This document shows, in pieces, positions 39,610-47,899 of a DNA stretch of 64,000 nt. Below the pieces are notes generated by a model. It was not told where the DNA came from, ran no database searches, and worked only from the letters and a program-made list of their open reading frames with translations. The position numbers were made by a program, and so were the translations under genes. Source of the DNA: Burkholderiales bacterium. Lineage in GTDB: Bacteria > Pseudomonadota > Gammaproteobacteria > Burkholderiales > UBA6910. Each line of letters starts with the position of its first letter. The stretch's first letter is position 1. Location of the stretch: contig BPKG01000002.1 of NCBI GenBank assembly GCA_026005015.1, positions 1 through 64,000 on the forward strand. Reading direction: 5' to 3'.

Positions 39610-40305
39610 TCAAGCGGACGGATCCGAAATCTCCTCTTGAATCTTGCCGTCGTGAATGACTATTTTCCGTCTGGCTCGGCGGCCTAGCTCGGGATCGTGG
39701 GTGACCATGACCACCGTGCCGCCTTCCTCGTAGATGCTCTCCAGCAGCTTCACGATCTCCAGCCTGGTGGCGTGATCGAGATTGCCGGTAGGCTCGTCCG
39801 CCAGGACCAGCAACGGCCGGTTGAGCAGGGCCCGGGCGATGCAAACCCGCTGGGCCTCGCCTCCGGAGAGCTGGTGCACCAGATGATGGGTGCGCTTTTC
39901 CAGGCCGACTTTTTTCAACAGGGCCAGCGCCCGCTCTTGCGCCTGCTTATCGTCACCGCCGGCGAAGGCGGAGGGCAGGAGCACGTTTTCCAAGGCGGTG
40001 AGGGACGGCATGAGCCGTGCTTCCTGGAACACGTAGGCCACCTTCTTGCGCCGGATCGGAAGCAGCTCTCCCTCCGGCAGGGTGTCGATTCGTTGCCCGT
40101 CGAGAAAAACCTCGCCCGCGCTGGGCCGGTCGATGCCGCCCAGGATGTTGAGCAGCGTGGTCTTGCCCGAGCCAGAGGGTCCCATAAGGCAGAGGTAATC
40201 GGGGTGGCCGACTTCCAGGGTGACCTGGGAAAGGGCTGTGACCATCCCGTTGGCGGAAGGGTAATTCTTCTCCACGTTGCGCAACAGAGCGATGGACTCC
40301 GCCAT
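39610..40305 (-). CDS. ABC transporter ATPase (LolD/MacB type), copy 2
   Basis: The 231-residue ATPase has Walker [11 protein letters not shown]-loop V-F-Q-E-A-R-L-M, signature L-S-G-G-E-A-Q-R and Walker [14 protein letters not shown]. It pairs with the FtsX permease encoded just upstream. These type VII systems usually drive periplasmic work, such as lipoprotein or metal-protein handling, rather than cross-membrane solute uptake. Confidence 0.88.
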   Translation of the reverse strand: MAESIALLRNVEKNYPSANGMVTALSQVTLEVGHPDYLCLMGPSGSGKTTLLNILGGIDRPSAGEVFLDGQRIDTLPEGELLPIRRKKVAYVFQEARLMPSLTALENVLLPSAFAGGDDKQAQERALALLKKVGLEKRTHHLVHQLSGGEAQRVCIARALLNRPLLVLADEPTGNLDHATRLEIVKLLESIYEEGGTVVMVTHDPELGRRARRKIVIHDGKIQEEISDPSA

Positions 40306-40317
40306 GCCGTTTCTCCC

Positions 40318-41532
40318 TCACAGCGCGCCGAAAGCTTCCACCGCCCGGATACGGGAGACGTGAAGCGCGGGATAGAGGGTTGCGGCCACGCTGGTCAAAG
40401 TGGCGACGGCGACGGCGGCAAGAGGATGCCACCAGCGGATATCGATGAGGGCCGCCGGCAACAGCCAAGGCCCCACGGTCACCGCCAAGAGATAGCCTGC
40501 CGCGTATCCGATGATTCCCCCCACGATGCCTACGAGCAGCGCCTCGTATATGAACAGCCGCAGGAGCTGCCCGCGGGAGGCCCCCAGGACTTTGAGCAAC
40601 CCCACCTCGCGGATCCGGTTGTGGATGGTGCCGAGGACCATGTTGAATACCGCCATGCAGGCGATGATGAGGGATAGGAGCACCAGCCCGAGAATCACCC
40701 CGGTGACATTGCGAAAGATCTTGTGCTGGGCGGTCGCGATCTCCCGCTGGGAGGTGGCTCGCACGCCGACCACTTTTTGGTTGATGGCAAGCTCGGCTTC
40801 CCCTACCGGGCAGTAGTTGCACATGGCGCGCACGTTGACCAGGGATACCAGTCCCTGCTTGCCAAAGGCTTGTTGCACCGCCCGCAGATCGCCGAACACC
40901 ATATAATCGTCCGGAGAATCGGTTTCGCGCAGAATGCCGGCCACCTTCATGGGCCGGCCGTTGATCTCCAGGCGATCGCCGACCTTGATACCGGTAACAT
41001 CGGCAAAGACCTTGCCCAGCATTACTTCGTCGCCGCCGTTGATCAGGCGTCCTTCGTCCACCTCCCACCAGAAGCGTGCCTTGTACTCGGCGTCCGGCAC
41101 CAGTCCGGCTACCACGACCCGCCGTCCCAGCAGGGTGCTTTCCTCGTAAAGCCGGGGGGCGAATATGGCTTCCTGGAAGTTGTCCACGCCCCCGATAGTT
41201 CCCGCATCCAGGACCAGACCGCCCTTCTTCTGCCAGCCGGCCCGGATCGCGTGATCGTAGACCCGTTTGATCTCCGGAATCGCCTCCTCCGGGATATAGT
41301 GGCCGCTGCCGATGCCGAACCGCTGCAGACTGACCTCGGCGCTGGTGGCGGGAAAGATCGTGAGGCTATGGCCGTAGCGGGTGATGGTGAGAAGCAGATC
41401 CTTCTGCCCCGCGGCCCCCACGAGCACGGTGGCCACCAGCAGGGCGACCGAGAGGACGATGCTGCTCGCGGTATAAAGGGTCCTGAGCCTGCGGCGGCTA
41501 ATTTCGCGCCAGGCGATTTCGTAGATCTTCAT
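40318..41532 (-). CDS. FtsX-type ABC permease, copy 2
   Basis: The 404-residue permease has the MacB/LolC layout: an N-terminal membrane helix, a large periplasmic domain and three C-terminal helices (starting near N-V-T-G-V-I-L-G-L-V-L-L-S-L). The coupling motif R-I-R-E-V-G-L-L-K-V-L-G-A is present. A Cys pair in M-C-N-Y-C-P-V-G (about residue 236) could bind copper or form a disulfide. The start overlaps the previous ATPase end by 35 bases. Confidence 0.88.
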   Translation of the reverse strand: MKIYEIAWREISRRRLRTLYTASSIVLSVALLVATVLVGAAGQKDLLLTITRYGHSLTIFPATSAEVSLQRFGIGSGHYIPEEAIPEIKRVYDHAIRAGWQKKGGLVLDAGTIGGVDNFQEAIFAPRLYEESTLLGRRVVVAGLVPDAEYKARFWWEVDEGRLINGGDEVMLGKVFADVTGIKVGDRLEINGRPMKVAGILRETDSPDDYMVFGDLRAVQQAFGKQGLVSLVNVRAMCNYCPVGEAELAINQKVVGVRATSQREIATAQHKIFRNVTGVILGLVLLSLIIACMAVFNMVLGTIHNRIREVGLLKVLGASRGQLLRLFIYEALLVGIVGGIIGYAAGYLLAVTVGPWLLPAALIDIRWWHPLAAVAVATLTSVAATLYPALHVSRIRAVEAFGAL

Positions 41533-42199
41533 ACATCAGGCTCCCGTTTTTCATGTGCAGCAGCCGATCCGCATGGTGGGCGAGGCTGCGGTTATGGGTG
41601 ACCAGGACCAGCGCAGAGCCGTAACGGCGCCGGGTGTCCAACAGCAGCCGGATCACTTCGGCCTCGGTTTCCTCGTCCAGGTCTCCCGTGGGCTCGTCGG
41701 CCAGGATTACCGCGGGATGATGGACGAGGGCCCGGGCGATGGCGACGCGTCGCTGCTGCCCGCCCGAGAGCTCGTTGGGATAAGCGTGTTGCTTGTCCCC
41801 CAAGCCTATCAGAGCCAGCAGCTCCTGAGCTTTCCTGTAGACCTCGCTTTTGGGGCGTGGGGACGGAGAAAACATGGCGGGAAGGGCCACGTTATCCAGG
41901 GCGTCCAGGGTAGGGATCAGGCTGGCGAACTGGAAAATAAACCCGATCTTGAGGTTCCGGATCTCCGAACGCTCATCGTCGCCGAGCTTCCACAGATCTG
42001 CCGAATCAAAGAGGACCGTGCCTCGCGTGGGTCGCGACAGCCCTCCCATCAGGCTGAGCAGAGTGGACTTGCCGCTGCCCGAGTGGCCCACGATGGCGAC
42101 GAACTCCCCCGGTGCGATGGCCAAGTTCACCCCCCGTACCGCCTGGATGACCTGGTCGCCCGCGGTGTACACCCGCCAGACGTCCTTGAGCTCGATCAT
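41498..42199 (-). CDS. ABC transporter ATPase (LolD/MacB type), copy 1
   Basis: The 233-residue ATPase has Walker A G-H-S-G-S-G-K-S-T, signature L-S-G-G-Q-Q-R-R and Walker B V-I-L-A-D-E-P-T-G-D-L-D. ATG 42199 (M-I-E-L-K-D-V-W) is chosen; 42202 also gives Met. It overlaps the stop of the permease gene upstream. With copy 2 it makes two ATPase/permease pairs in tandem, LolCDE-like. Confidence 0.88.
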   Translation of the reverse strand: MIELKDVWRVYTAGDQVIQAVRGVNLAIAPGEFVAIVGHSGSGKSTLLSLMGGLSRPTRGTVLFDSADLWKLGDDERSEIRNLKIGFIFQFASLIPTLDALDNVALPAMFSPSPRPKSEVYRKAQELLALIGLGDKQHAYPNELSGGQQRRVAIARALVHHPAVILADEPTGDLDEETEAEVIRLLLDTRRRYGSALVLVTHNRSLAHHADRLLHMKNGSLMYEDLRNRLARN

Positions 42200-43404
42200 C
42201 ATTCTCCGGAGCGAATCGCGTCGTAGGGTTCCATCCGGCCTCCCGCCGACGCCGGGTACGCTGCGCCGACCAATCCGACCAGGAGCGAAAGTAAAACGCT
42301 GGCCAGCGCGACCAGCCCAATATGGGGCCAAGGGGGCCAAAGGAACGGGATGTTCAACGACTCCAGGTGAAAGCCAATGGTGCGCGCATACGCTCGCAGG
42401 AGGATCGCCCCGAGCAGCACGCCGGCCAGACCGCCCAAGGTGGCGAGCAGCCCGGATTCGGAAACGAACAAACGGAAGATCGTTTTTCTCTTGGCACCCA
42501 GGGCGCGCAGGAGGCCCAGCTCTCTCCTGCGCTCATTGACGATAGAAGAAAAGACAGCGCTGATCATGAGGGCATTGCCGACGATCAGGACGGCGCTCAG
42601 AATGAGCGTGCCAGCGAATAAAGCAGCCAGGTTTTGGCGCACAGAGGTGACGATATTGCCGGCCGTGATCACCTTGACCACTGGATTCCGGCTGAGGACG
42701 AAACGCACGGCGTTGGCGTTGGCGGTGCTGCTGACCTGAACGAGGAAGGCTGATACGTCGCCGCGGGAAAATCCCATGGGCGGGACATCCGCGAACCGGC
42801 TGGACGCTTCCGCCAGTTGGTAAGCCTGCTCGATAGGGATGAAGATTGCGTTGTCGTAGAGCCCGATTCCGGTCCTTTCCAGCTTGCCATAGACGGTGAA
42901 GTTTTTTCCGTAGAAGTATACGGTCTCCCCTATCTGATAGGGGTTGTTACCGCCCACGATGGCGTCATCCAGCGCCAGCGACCGTTTGAGCTTTTGCGCC
43001 AGCCAAGGTGTCACGGTGAAGTCGGTGGCGGGATCGAAGCCGATCAGGAACGCGTTACCGATGATGCAGTGATCGCCCTCGGCGGAGGTGAGAAACACTT
43101 GAGGCGAGACTTTGGCGACGCCCGAAAGGGAGCGGATCTCATCCATCAGCGAAGCCTTCATGTAAAAAGCCGACGGCTCGCCCGTCAGCAGCGCCGATTT
43201 CATGCTGACTAAGGCACCCCGGGGTACCACCAGGATGTCCGCGCCGAACCGGGAAAATCCGCGCTGTAGACTGCGCTCGACCCCCCACACGATGGTGAAG
43301 GTAGAAAAAACCGCCCCCCCGGCGATGGCGACCGCCAGCGCCAGCACGCAGGTGCGGAAAAGCTTGCGCCTTAGGTTCTTGAGCGCGAGGGGGAGCAGTC
43401 CCAT
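42199..43404 (-). CDS. FtsX-type ABC permease, copy 1
   Basis: The roughly 401-residue permease begins M-G-L-L-P-L-A-L-K-N-L-R-R-K, a usual FtsX/MacB start, so ATG 43404 is preferred to 43518, which adds unrelated residues. A first helix at about 18-38 is followed by a periplasmic domain, then three helices with the coupling motif R-R-R-E-L-G-L-L-R-A-L-G-A. It directly follows the thiocyanate dehydrogenase gene, suggesting help in its maturation. Confidence 0.86.
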   Translation of the reverse strand: MGLLPLALKNLRRKLFRTCVLALAVAIAGGAVFSTFTIVWGVERSLQRGFSRFGADILVVPRGALVSMKSALLTGEPSAFYMKASLMDEIRSLSGVAKVSPQVFLTSAEGDHCIIGNAFLIGFDPATDFTVTPWLAQKLKRSLALDDAIVGGNNPYQIGETVYFYGKNFTVYGKLERTGIGLYDNAIFIPIEQAYQLAEASSRFADVPPMGFSRGDVSAFLVQVSSTANANAVRFVLSRNPVVKVITAGNIVTSVRQNLAALFAGTLILSAVLIVGNALMISAVFSSIVNERRRELGLLRALGAKRKTIFRLFVSESGLLATLGGLAGVLLGAILLRAYARTIGFHLESLNIPFLWPPWPHIGLVALASVLLSLLVGLVGAAYPASAGGRMEPYDAIRSGE

Positions 43405-43519
43405 GGAGGCGAGGCGATAAAGGGGCCCGCGCACCGGTACGCAAGGGATGCCGGCCGAGCGCGGGCCGGTGAGGGCCGTGAGTTGGCGCTGTCCCACGGC
43501 ATGGAGGATGCGCCTCAAG

Positions 43520-45067
43520 TCACGTGGTCGTGCATCGGCTGCAGCGGAGATCCTCCAGGGTCTTCGGCACGATCACGCAGTCGTGGTGGCCGCCCACGCT
43601 TGGCAGGATACCCAGCACCTCGTCCGTCCTGGTGTCCATGATGACAATGCCCGATGCGGTTTTCTGGTAACCGCTGAACACGCCTACCACGTATTTCCCG
43701 TCATAGGTGACGGCTAGCGTGTGCATGTCCGGACCGATGTCGATGGACTTGAGAAGCTTCCAGTTCCGGGCGTCGACCACGGCGATACCGTTGGGCGTCG
43801 GGGATGGCCACCATAGCGTGACGTACACCTTTCTGGCGTCGGGCGTGAACACCATGTGGAAGGTGTTGGGGTAGGAGCCGCGCCAGCCGGGATCCTCCAC
43901 TACCGCCTTCTTGGTCCACTTGGTGGGATCGCTGTGATTGGAAGTGTCCCACACCATGATGTTGTTCTGACGCACCCCGTTCATGAACAGGAAGTGCTTC
44001 CCATCCGGCGAGAAGCCGGCCTGGTGGGCAGGGGTGACCACCTTGTCCAGCTTCACTTCCCAGGTGTCGGCGCCAGTCTTTTTCACCGGGAGCGTGGCGG
44101 GCTCGCCCTTGGCGCCGGGCAAGGCTATGACGGGCTCCCAGCTTTGCCGATCGAATATGATGGCCACTCCGGGCAGGCGGGCGGAAAGAGCGCCCCAGCG
44201 GCCCCGCGGGTCGTACACGAAGGCGTCCAGAGCTACCACGTTGGTCTGGCGCGCACCGCTGACCTTGTTTTCTTCCAAGAACAATTCGCCGCCGGGAACC
44301 AGCTCCCAATCGATCTTGACCCCCCTGGTACCCACATAGTCGTACTTGCCCCCGGGCAGCGTGGGCTGCAGCCGGGTGATCGTCAGGGTGCCGCCGTCCA
44401 CCCAGGCGCGCTTGAGGTCCGGGTTGTTGGGTTTCCAGTCCACGAAAAAGGCGGCGCGTGCCGATTCGCTGGCCAGGTCGAACTCGGCGAAGATGTCTTT
44501 TTGGCCGTCCGCCACGGCGAAGCCCTTGGCGTCGGGGGTTGCCGTCACGTGTACACCCAGGCCAAGGCCCGTCTTTTCCGCGATGTCGCTCACCAAGTTG
44601 AACTTGGTGCCATCGTAGCGGACCCGGTAAATCTTGAAGCCTTCCCCCGGCTCCTTGACCGTGGTCGGGATTCCGTAAATGAACAGGTTCTTGCCCCCTT
44701 GGGTATTAACGATAAACTCGAAACCTTTGTACGGGTCCGGCGAAGGGAAGGCGGCCATGTGGTGCATGATGGGGTTGGTATCCCCGTAGTTCCATCCCGA
44801 CAGCCATGCTAGCGTCTTGCCAGTCGCCAGATCGTGGGCTGCCACTGTCCCCGTGAACTTGCCTGGGGTCAAAAGGATGTATTTGCCGATCTGCGCGTAG
44901 AATTCATCGAGTTTGGAGACTTTGGCCGCGTGGGCCTCTTTCATCAGCGCGGGCAGGGTCCCGGCAGGAAGAAGTGCACCGCCGGTGGCTCCGGCAACGG
45001 CGGCGCCGGCGCCCAAGCCGACGGTCTTGAGAAAGTTGCGTCGTTTCTGGCTAAGCCTGTACCTCAT
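43520..45067 (-). CDS. Thiocyanate dehydrogenase, TAT-exported copper beta-propeller enzyme
   Basis: The 515-residue protein has a TAT signal (K-R-R-N-F-L-K-T-V-G, cleavage near A-H-A-A) and a seven-bladed propeller related to nitrous oxide reductase, without that enzyme's C-terminal CuA domain. Six His stand at 102, 173, 348, 404, 449 and 495, spaced 71, 175, 56, 45 and 46. These are the same intervals as the copper ligands I recall for Thioalkalivibrio thiocyanate dehydrogenase (135, 206, 381, 437, 482, 528). Lys70, Glu255 and Asp281 match the recalled active-site Lys103, Glu288 and Asp314. The reaction would turn thiocyanate into cyanate and sulfur with two electrons. The C-terminus ends C-S-R-C-T-T-T. 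A GGAGG site precedes the ATG. Confidence 0.9.
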   Translation of the reverse strand: MRYRLSQKRRNFLKTVGLGAGAAVAGATGGALLPAGTLPALMKEAHAAKVSKLDEFYAQIGKYILLTPGKFTGTVAAHDLATGKTLAWLSGWNYGDTNPIMHHMAAFPSPDPYKGFEFIVNTQGGKNLFIYGIPTTVKEPGEGFKIYRVRYDGTKFNLVSDIAEKTGLGLGVHVTATPDAKGFAVADGQKDIFAEFDLASESARAAFFVDWKPNNPDLKRAWVDGGTLTITRLQPTLPGGKYDYVGTRGVKIDWELVPGGELFLEENKVSGARQTNVVALDAFVYDPRGRWGALSARLPGVAIIFDRQSWEPVIALPGAKGEPATLPVKKTGADTWEVKLDKVVTPAHQAGFSPDGKHFLFMNGVRQNNIMVWDTSNHSDPTKWTKKAVVEDPGWRGSYPNTFHMVFTPDARKVYVTLWWPSPTPNGIAVVDARNWKLLKSIDIGPDMHTLAVTYDGKYVVGVFSGYQKTASGIVIMDTRTDEVLGILPSVGGHHDCVIVPKTLEDLRCSRCTTT

Positions 45068-45164
45068 TTCCTTACCCTCCTCATCAGATGATGATTCTTT
45101 AGGCCTTTGGCACCCCCGCTGGTTTGTCTCTCATTCGATCCCCACTGGATGCCGGGAATGGAGT

Positions 45165-45183
45165 TTGCAAGCGTTATGCCCAA
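45165..45183 (-). promoter_or_regulatory. Candidate sigma-54 promoter of the thiocyanate dehydrogenase operon
   Basis: On the minus strand the sequence TTGGGCATAACGCTTGCAA has GG and GC separated by exactly ten bases and a good TTGCA -12 element; the -24 element (TTGGGCAT) differs from TTGGCACG mainly at the C/G positions. It would start transcription about 88 bases before the ATG at 45067. Confidence 0.65.
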
Positions 45184-45297
45184 TCCCTTCGATATTTTCC
45201 CGAACTCGCCGGCCTCTTTTAATCAATGGACAATCAAATACTTAAGTACATACGCCCGGCGAGAAGACGAAAGCCCCCTCGCTGGCTTTCGAGGCCT

Positions 45298-45335
45298 GCT
45301 TTTCGGAATGGAAAGGCGCTTTTCAGAATGGAAAG
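45298..45335. promoter_or_regulatory. Two tandem dyad sites, candidate enhancer for the NtrC-type regulator
   Basis: GCTTTTCGGAATGGAAAG (45298-45315) and GCTTTTCAGAATGGAAAG (45318-45335) differ at one base. Each is an imperfect palindrome CTTTYC-N5-GRAAAG. Centres are 20 bases apart (about two helix turns) and lie 140-160 bases upstream of the sigma-54 -12 element, the expected distance for an enhancer. Confidence 0.6.
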
Positions 45336-45594
45336 AGGTTAGGATGGCAAGCCGGAGGCCGCCTGGACGGATAAGCCCCGAACGATAAGCCCCGAACGAA
45401 ACCCGCCCGCGGCCTTAATTGGCCGTCCCACAGACGGCATAAGGGCGATCGAGCCGCGCCTTCTCGAAGGCCATTCCGGGCTGATCAGGCGGGCAGCTCG
45501 CTCTGGCGCTCATGGGCCTCCGCCGGGGACGGAACGCGACCGATCAGGGGTGACGTCGAATAACCGGCTCTTATTCGCTTATGCAAAATTCGTA

Positions 45595-45622
45595 TTGACA
45601 GGATTCCGTGAAAAACTAATAT
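45595..45622 (+). promoter_or_regulatory. Sigma-70 promoter of the cytochrome/FCSD operon
   Basis: A consensus -35 TTGACA (45595-45600), a 16-base spacer and a -10 TAATAT (45617-45622) face right, about 100 bases before the cytochrome start at 45728. Confidence 0.72.
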
Positions 45623-45727
45623 TTAGGTCAAAATCGGGGAAACCAGGAATCCTCTCACTAACACTCTTTCAAAAAACTAAAATTTCCTCATCATAGTTTC
45701 GTTCGGCCTACAGAGGAGGAGCGCATC

Positions 45728-46036
45728 ATGCAACGCAAAATAAGTATCGTCGCTGCGGCGGGCTTGCTGTTGCTGGGACCGGGCACTGGTTTAGCCGCCG
45801 AAGACCTTCAGGCCCGCAGTTGGGCGGCGAGCTGTGCGGCGTGTCATGGCACCGAGGGGCGCGCGGTGGGCGGCATGCCGGCGCTAGCGGGGAAACCCAA
45901 GGAAGATCTTTACAAGGCGCTCAAAGCCTTCAAAGACGGCTCGAAGCCCGCCACCGTCATGCACCAGCACGCCAAGGGCTACAGCGACGAGCAGCTCGAG
46001 CGCATCGCCGCGTACTTTGCCAAGCAGAAACCCTGA
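45728..46036 (+). CDS. Class I periplasmic cytochrome c, FccA-like
   Basis: The 102-residue protein has a signal peptide (cleavage near L-A-A-E-D) and one haem site C36-A-A-C39-H40 with the axial Met probably Met78 (A-T-V-M-H-Q-H). It is a single-haem c553-type domain of about 79 mature residues. It precedes the flavoprotein gene by 21 bases with an AGAGGAGG ribosome site. It could accept electrons from the flavoprotein and from thiocyanate dehydrogenase; this is inference. Confidence 0.85.
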   Translation: MQRKISIVAAAGLLLLGPGTGLAAEDLQARSWAASCAACHGTEGRAVGGMPALAGKPKEDLYKALKAFKDGSKPATVMHQHAKGYSDEQLERIAAYFAKQKP

Positions 46037-46057
46037 GGCTAGCGGGAGGAGGCGAAC

Positions 46058-47355
46058 ATGAAAAAGATTGATCGACGCGAGTTTCTGAAGCTTCTGGGCG
46101 GCGCGGGTGCGGGGCGGCGCTGCCGGGTTTGAAGGGCTGTGCCGCGCCGGGGATGATGCCCGGGGCGGCGCCCAAGGCGCGGGTGGTGGTGGTGGGCGGC
46201 GGCTTTGCCGGGGCGACCGCGGCCAAGTACGTGCGGCTATGGGACCCGGGCATTGACGTGACCCTGGTGGAGCGGCAGCCCGAATTCATCTCCTGCCCCT
46301 TAAGCAACCTGGTGCTCGCTGGGGTGCGGCGGCTGCCCGAGATCAGCCGCCCCTACGACCCGCTCCAAAGCCGCTGGGGCGTGCGGCTGGTGCGCGATGA
46401 AGCCACCGCCATCGACCTGGACAAGCGGCAAGTGCGCCTGGCGCGGGGCAACCCCTTGTCCTATGACCGACTGATCGTGGCCCCGGGCATCGACTTCATG
46501 TGGGAGACGATTCCGGGCTTAGCGAGCCCGGCGGCCCAAGAGCGGGTGCCCCATGCCTGGAAGGCGGGCCCCCAGACCCTCGTGCTGCGCCGTCAGCTCG
46601 AAGCCATGCGCGACGGAGGCGTGTACGCGATTGCCATCCCCAAGATGCCCTACCGCTGCCCCCCGGGGCCCTACGAGCGGGTGAGCCTCGTCGCTTTCTA
46701 CTTGAAGCAGGCCAAGCCCCGCGCCAAGATCCTGATCCTGGATGCCAACCCCGACATCACCTCCAAGAAGGGGCTCTTTACCAAGGCCTGGGAAGACCTC
46801 TACAAGGGCATGATCGAGTACCGGGCCAACAGCGAGCTAGTGGACGTGGATGCTTCCACCCTGACGGCGAAGTTACAGTTCGAAAACGTTAAGGCCGACG
46901 TTTTGAACGTTGTGCCACCGCAGCGGGCTGGGGCGATCGCCAAGCAGGCGGGGCTCATCACCGCCAACGACCGCTGGTGCGAAGTGGACTTCCTGACCTA
47001 CGAGTCCAAAGTGGCCAAGGGCGTGCACGTCTTAGGGGATGCCACCCAATCGGCGCCGGCCATGCCCAAGTCGGGCCACATGGCCAACCAGCACGGCAAG
47101 ATCTGCGCTGCGGCCGTCGTGGCCCTCCTGCAGGGCCAGGAAGTCAACCGCGAGCCGCTGATCGCCAACACCTGCTACAGCTTTGTGTCCGACCGGGAGG
47201 CGATGCACGTGGCCTCGGTGCACCGCTACGACCCGGAGAAAAAGACCATGGTCACCGTGCAGGGGGCAGGGGGCTTGTCCAGCGCCCGCAACGAGCTGGA
47301 AGCCCAGTACGCCTGGGCCTGGGGCCAGAACATTTGGAACGATATGCTCGGCTGA
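46058..47355 (+). pseudogene. FCSD-type flavoprotein (sulfide dehydrogenase FccB-like), frameshifted in its signal peptide
   Basis: From ATG 46058 the sequence reads a TAT signal (I-D-R-R-E-F-L-K-L-L-G-G-A-G-A-G), then loses frame at the four-G run 46111-46114. Adding one G restores A-A-L-P-G-L-K-G-C, with a lipobox L-K-G-C, and a full-length protein of about 432 residues. The rest is intact: FAD motif V-V-V-G-G-G-F-A-G-A, redox Cys in F-I-S-C-P-L-S-N-L and P-Y-R-C-P-P-G-P, and G-D-A-T-Q-S-A-P-A-M-P-K-S-G-H. It oxidises sulfide or sulfane sulfur with the cytochrome partner. A sequencing error is likely. Confidence 0.85.
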
Positions 47356-47381
47356 GGCGAAGCGGCTTCGCGCCTCTCGAC

Positions 47382-47404
47382 GCCCGCCGGAAGGCGGGCA
47401 TTTT
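47382..47404 (+). terminator. Terminator after the FCSD flavoprotein gene
   Basis: The 7-base stem GCCCGCC/GGCGGGC (47382-47388, 47393-47399) with a GGAA loop is followed by ATTTTATT. Confidence 0.75.
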
Positions 47405-47899
47405 ATTAAGCTTACACTAAATGGTTGACAAACCATTTACCGCAGTCCTGCCCCCTCTCCCGGCGGGGAGAGGGCCGAGGGTCGTCAAGCATTTTGAGGA
47501 CGCTCGGCAATTGCAGCGCAAGAAGCGGAGTACAGCAGCCTCGCCGCGGCCTTAAGCTTGGATCCAGCTTGTCGAGCTGGAGGCTGCGATAGGGAATCCA
47601 ACGCCGATCAAGCCGATGGGACCGCGTCGGGCTTGCCGCGGTCGTCTTTATCGGGCTGCTCCACGCCACCGGACAGCGCCTGTCGTCGGATTGGGAGCGA
47701 CGAACCTGCTCTTGGTCACGTTTCTGATCTCCGTCAGCGCTATCCTGCTCGGGACATCGGTCGCCCTCGCCATCCCCCTGTCATCGGGCCGTCGGGGCCG
47801 GCGGACGGCTGCGGGGCTACCGCTGGGGCGTCGAGCGCGAACGCGCCCTGATCGAGGGGGAGAAAACCGTAAGCATGGTTCCCTCCCAGGATTGACGGA
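47405..47899. other. Gene-poor stretch with a possible ABC-permease remnant
   Basis: No complete gene is seen. One frame at about 47690-47800 reads T-N-L-L-L-V-T-F-L-I-S-V-S-A-I-L-L-G-T-S-V-A-L-A-I-P-L, like a membrane helix and coupling segment of a phosphate-type (PstA/PstC) permease, flanked by non-coding sequence. It may be a decayed fragment. Confidence is low. Confidence 0.3.

Larger units (their letters stand above)
45068..45727. promoter_or_regulatory. Divergent control region, thiocyanate operon versus cytochrome/FCSD operon
   Basis: This 660-base gap contains no recognisable gene. Besides the sites listed separately, it has an 8-base inverted repeat CGAAAGCC/GGCTTTCG at 45269-45292 and a 14-base tandem repeat ATAAGCCCCGAACG (about 45371-45398). 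An open frame from TTG 45107 to 45388 spans the regulatory repeats and lacks protein-like character. The half nearest the cytochrome gene is AT-rich. Confidence 0.7.

Noticed and set aside
43520-45067. Nitrous oxide reductase (nosZ)
   Set aside because: The propeller resembles NosZ, but there is no C-terminal cupredoxin CuA domain, and six rather than seven copper-ligand positions fit. The spacing matches thiocyanate dehydrogenase.
45106-45122. Rightward sigma-54 promoter (TTTGGCACCCCCGCTGG)
   Set aside because: It has a good -24 element but the -12 position reads GG instead of GC, and the rightward operon has a consensus sigma-70 promoter closer to its start.
45107-45388. Small gene in the divergent control region
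   Set aside because: TTG start, no ribosome site, no family resemblance, and it runs through the dyad regulatory sites.
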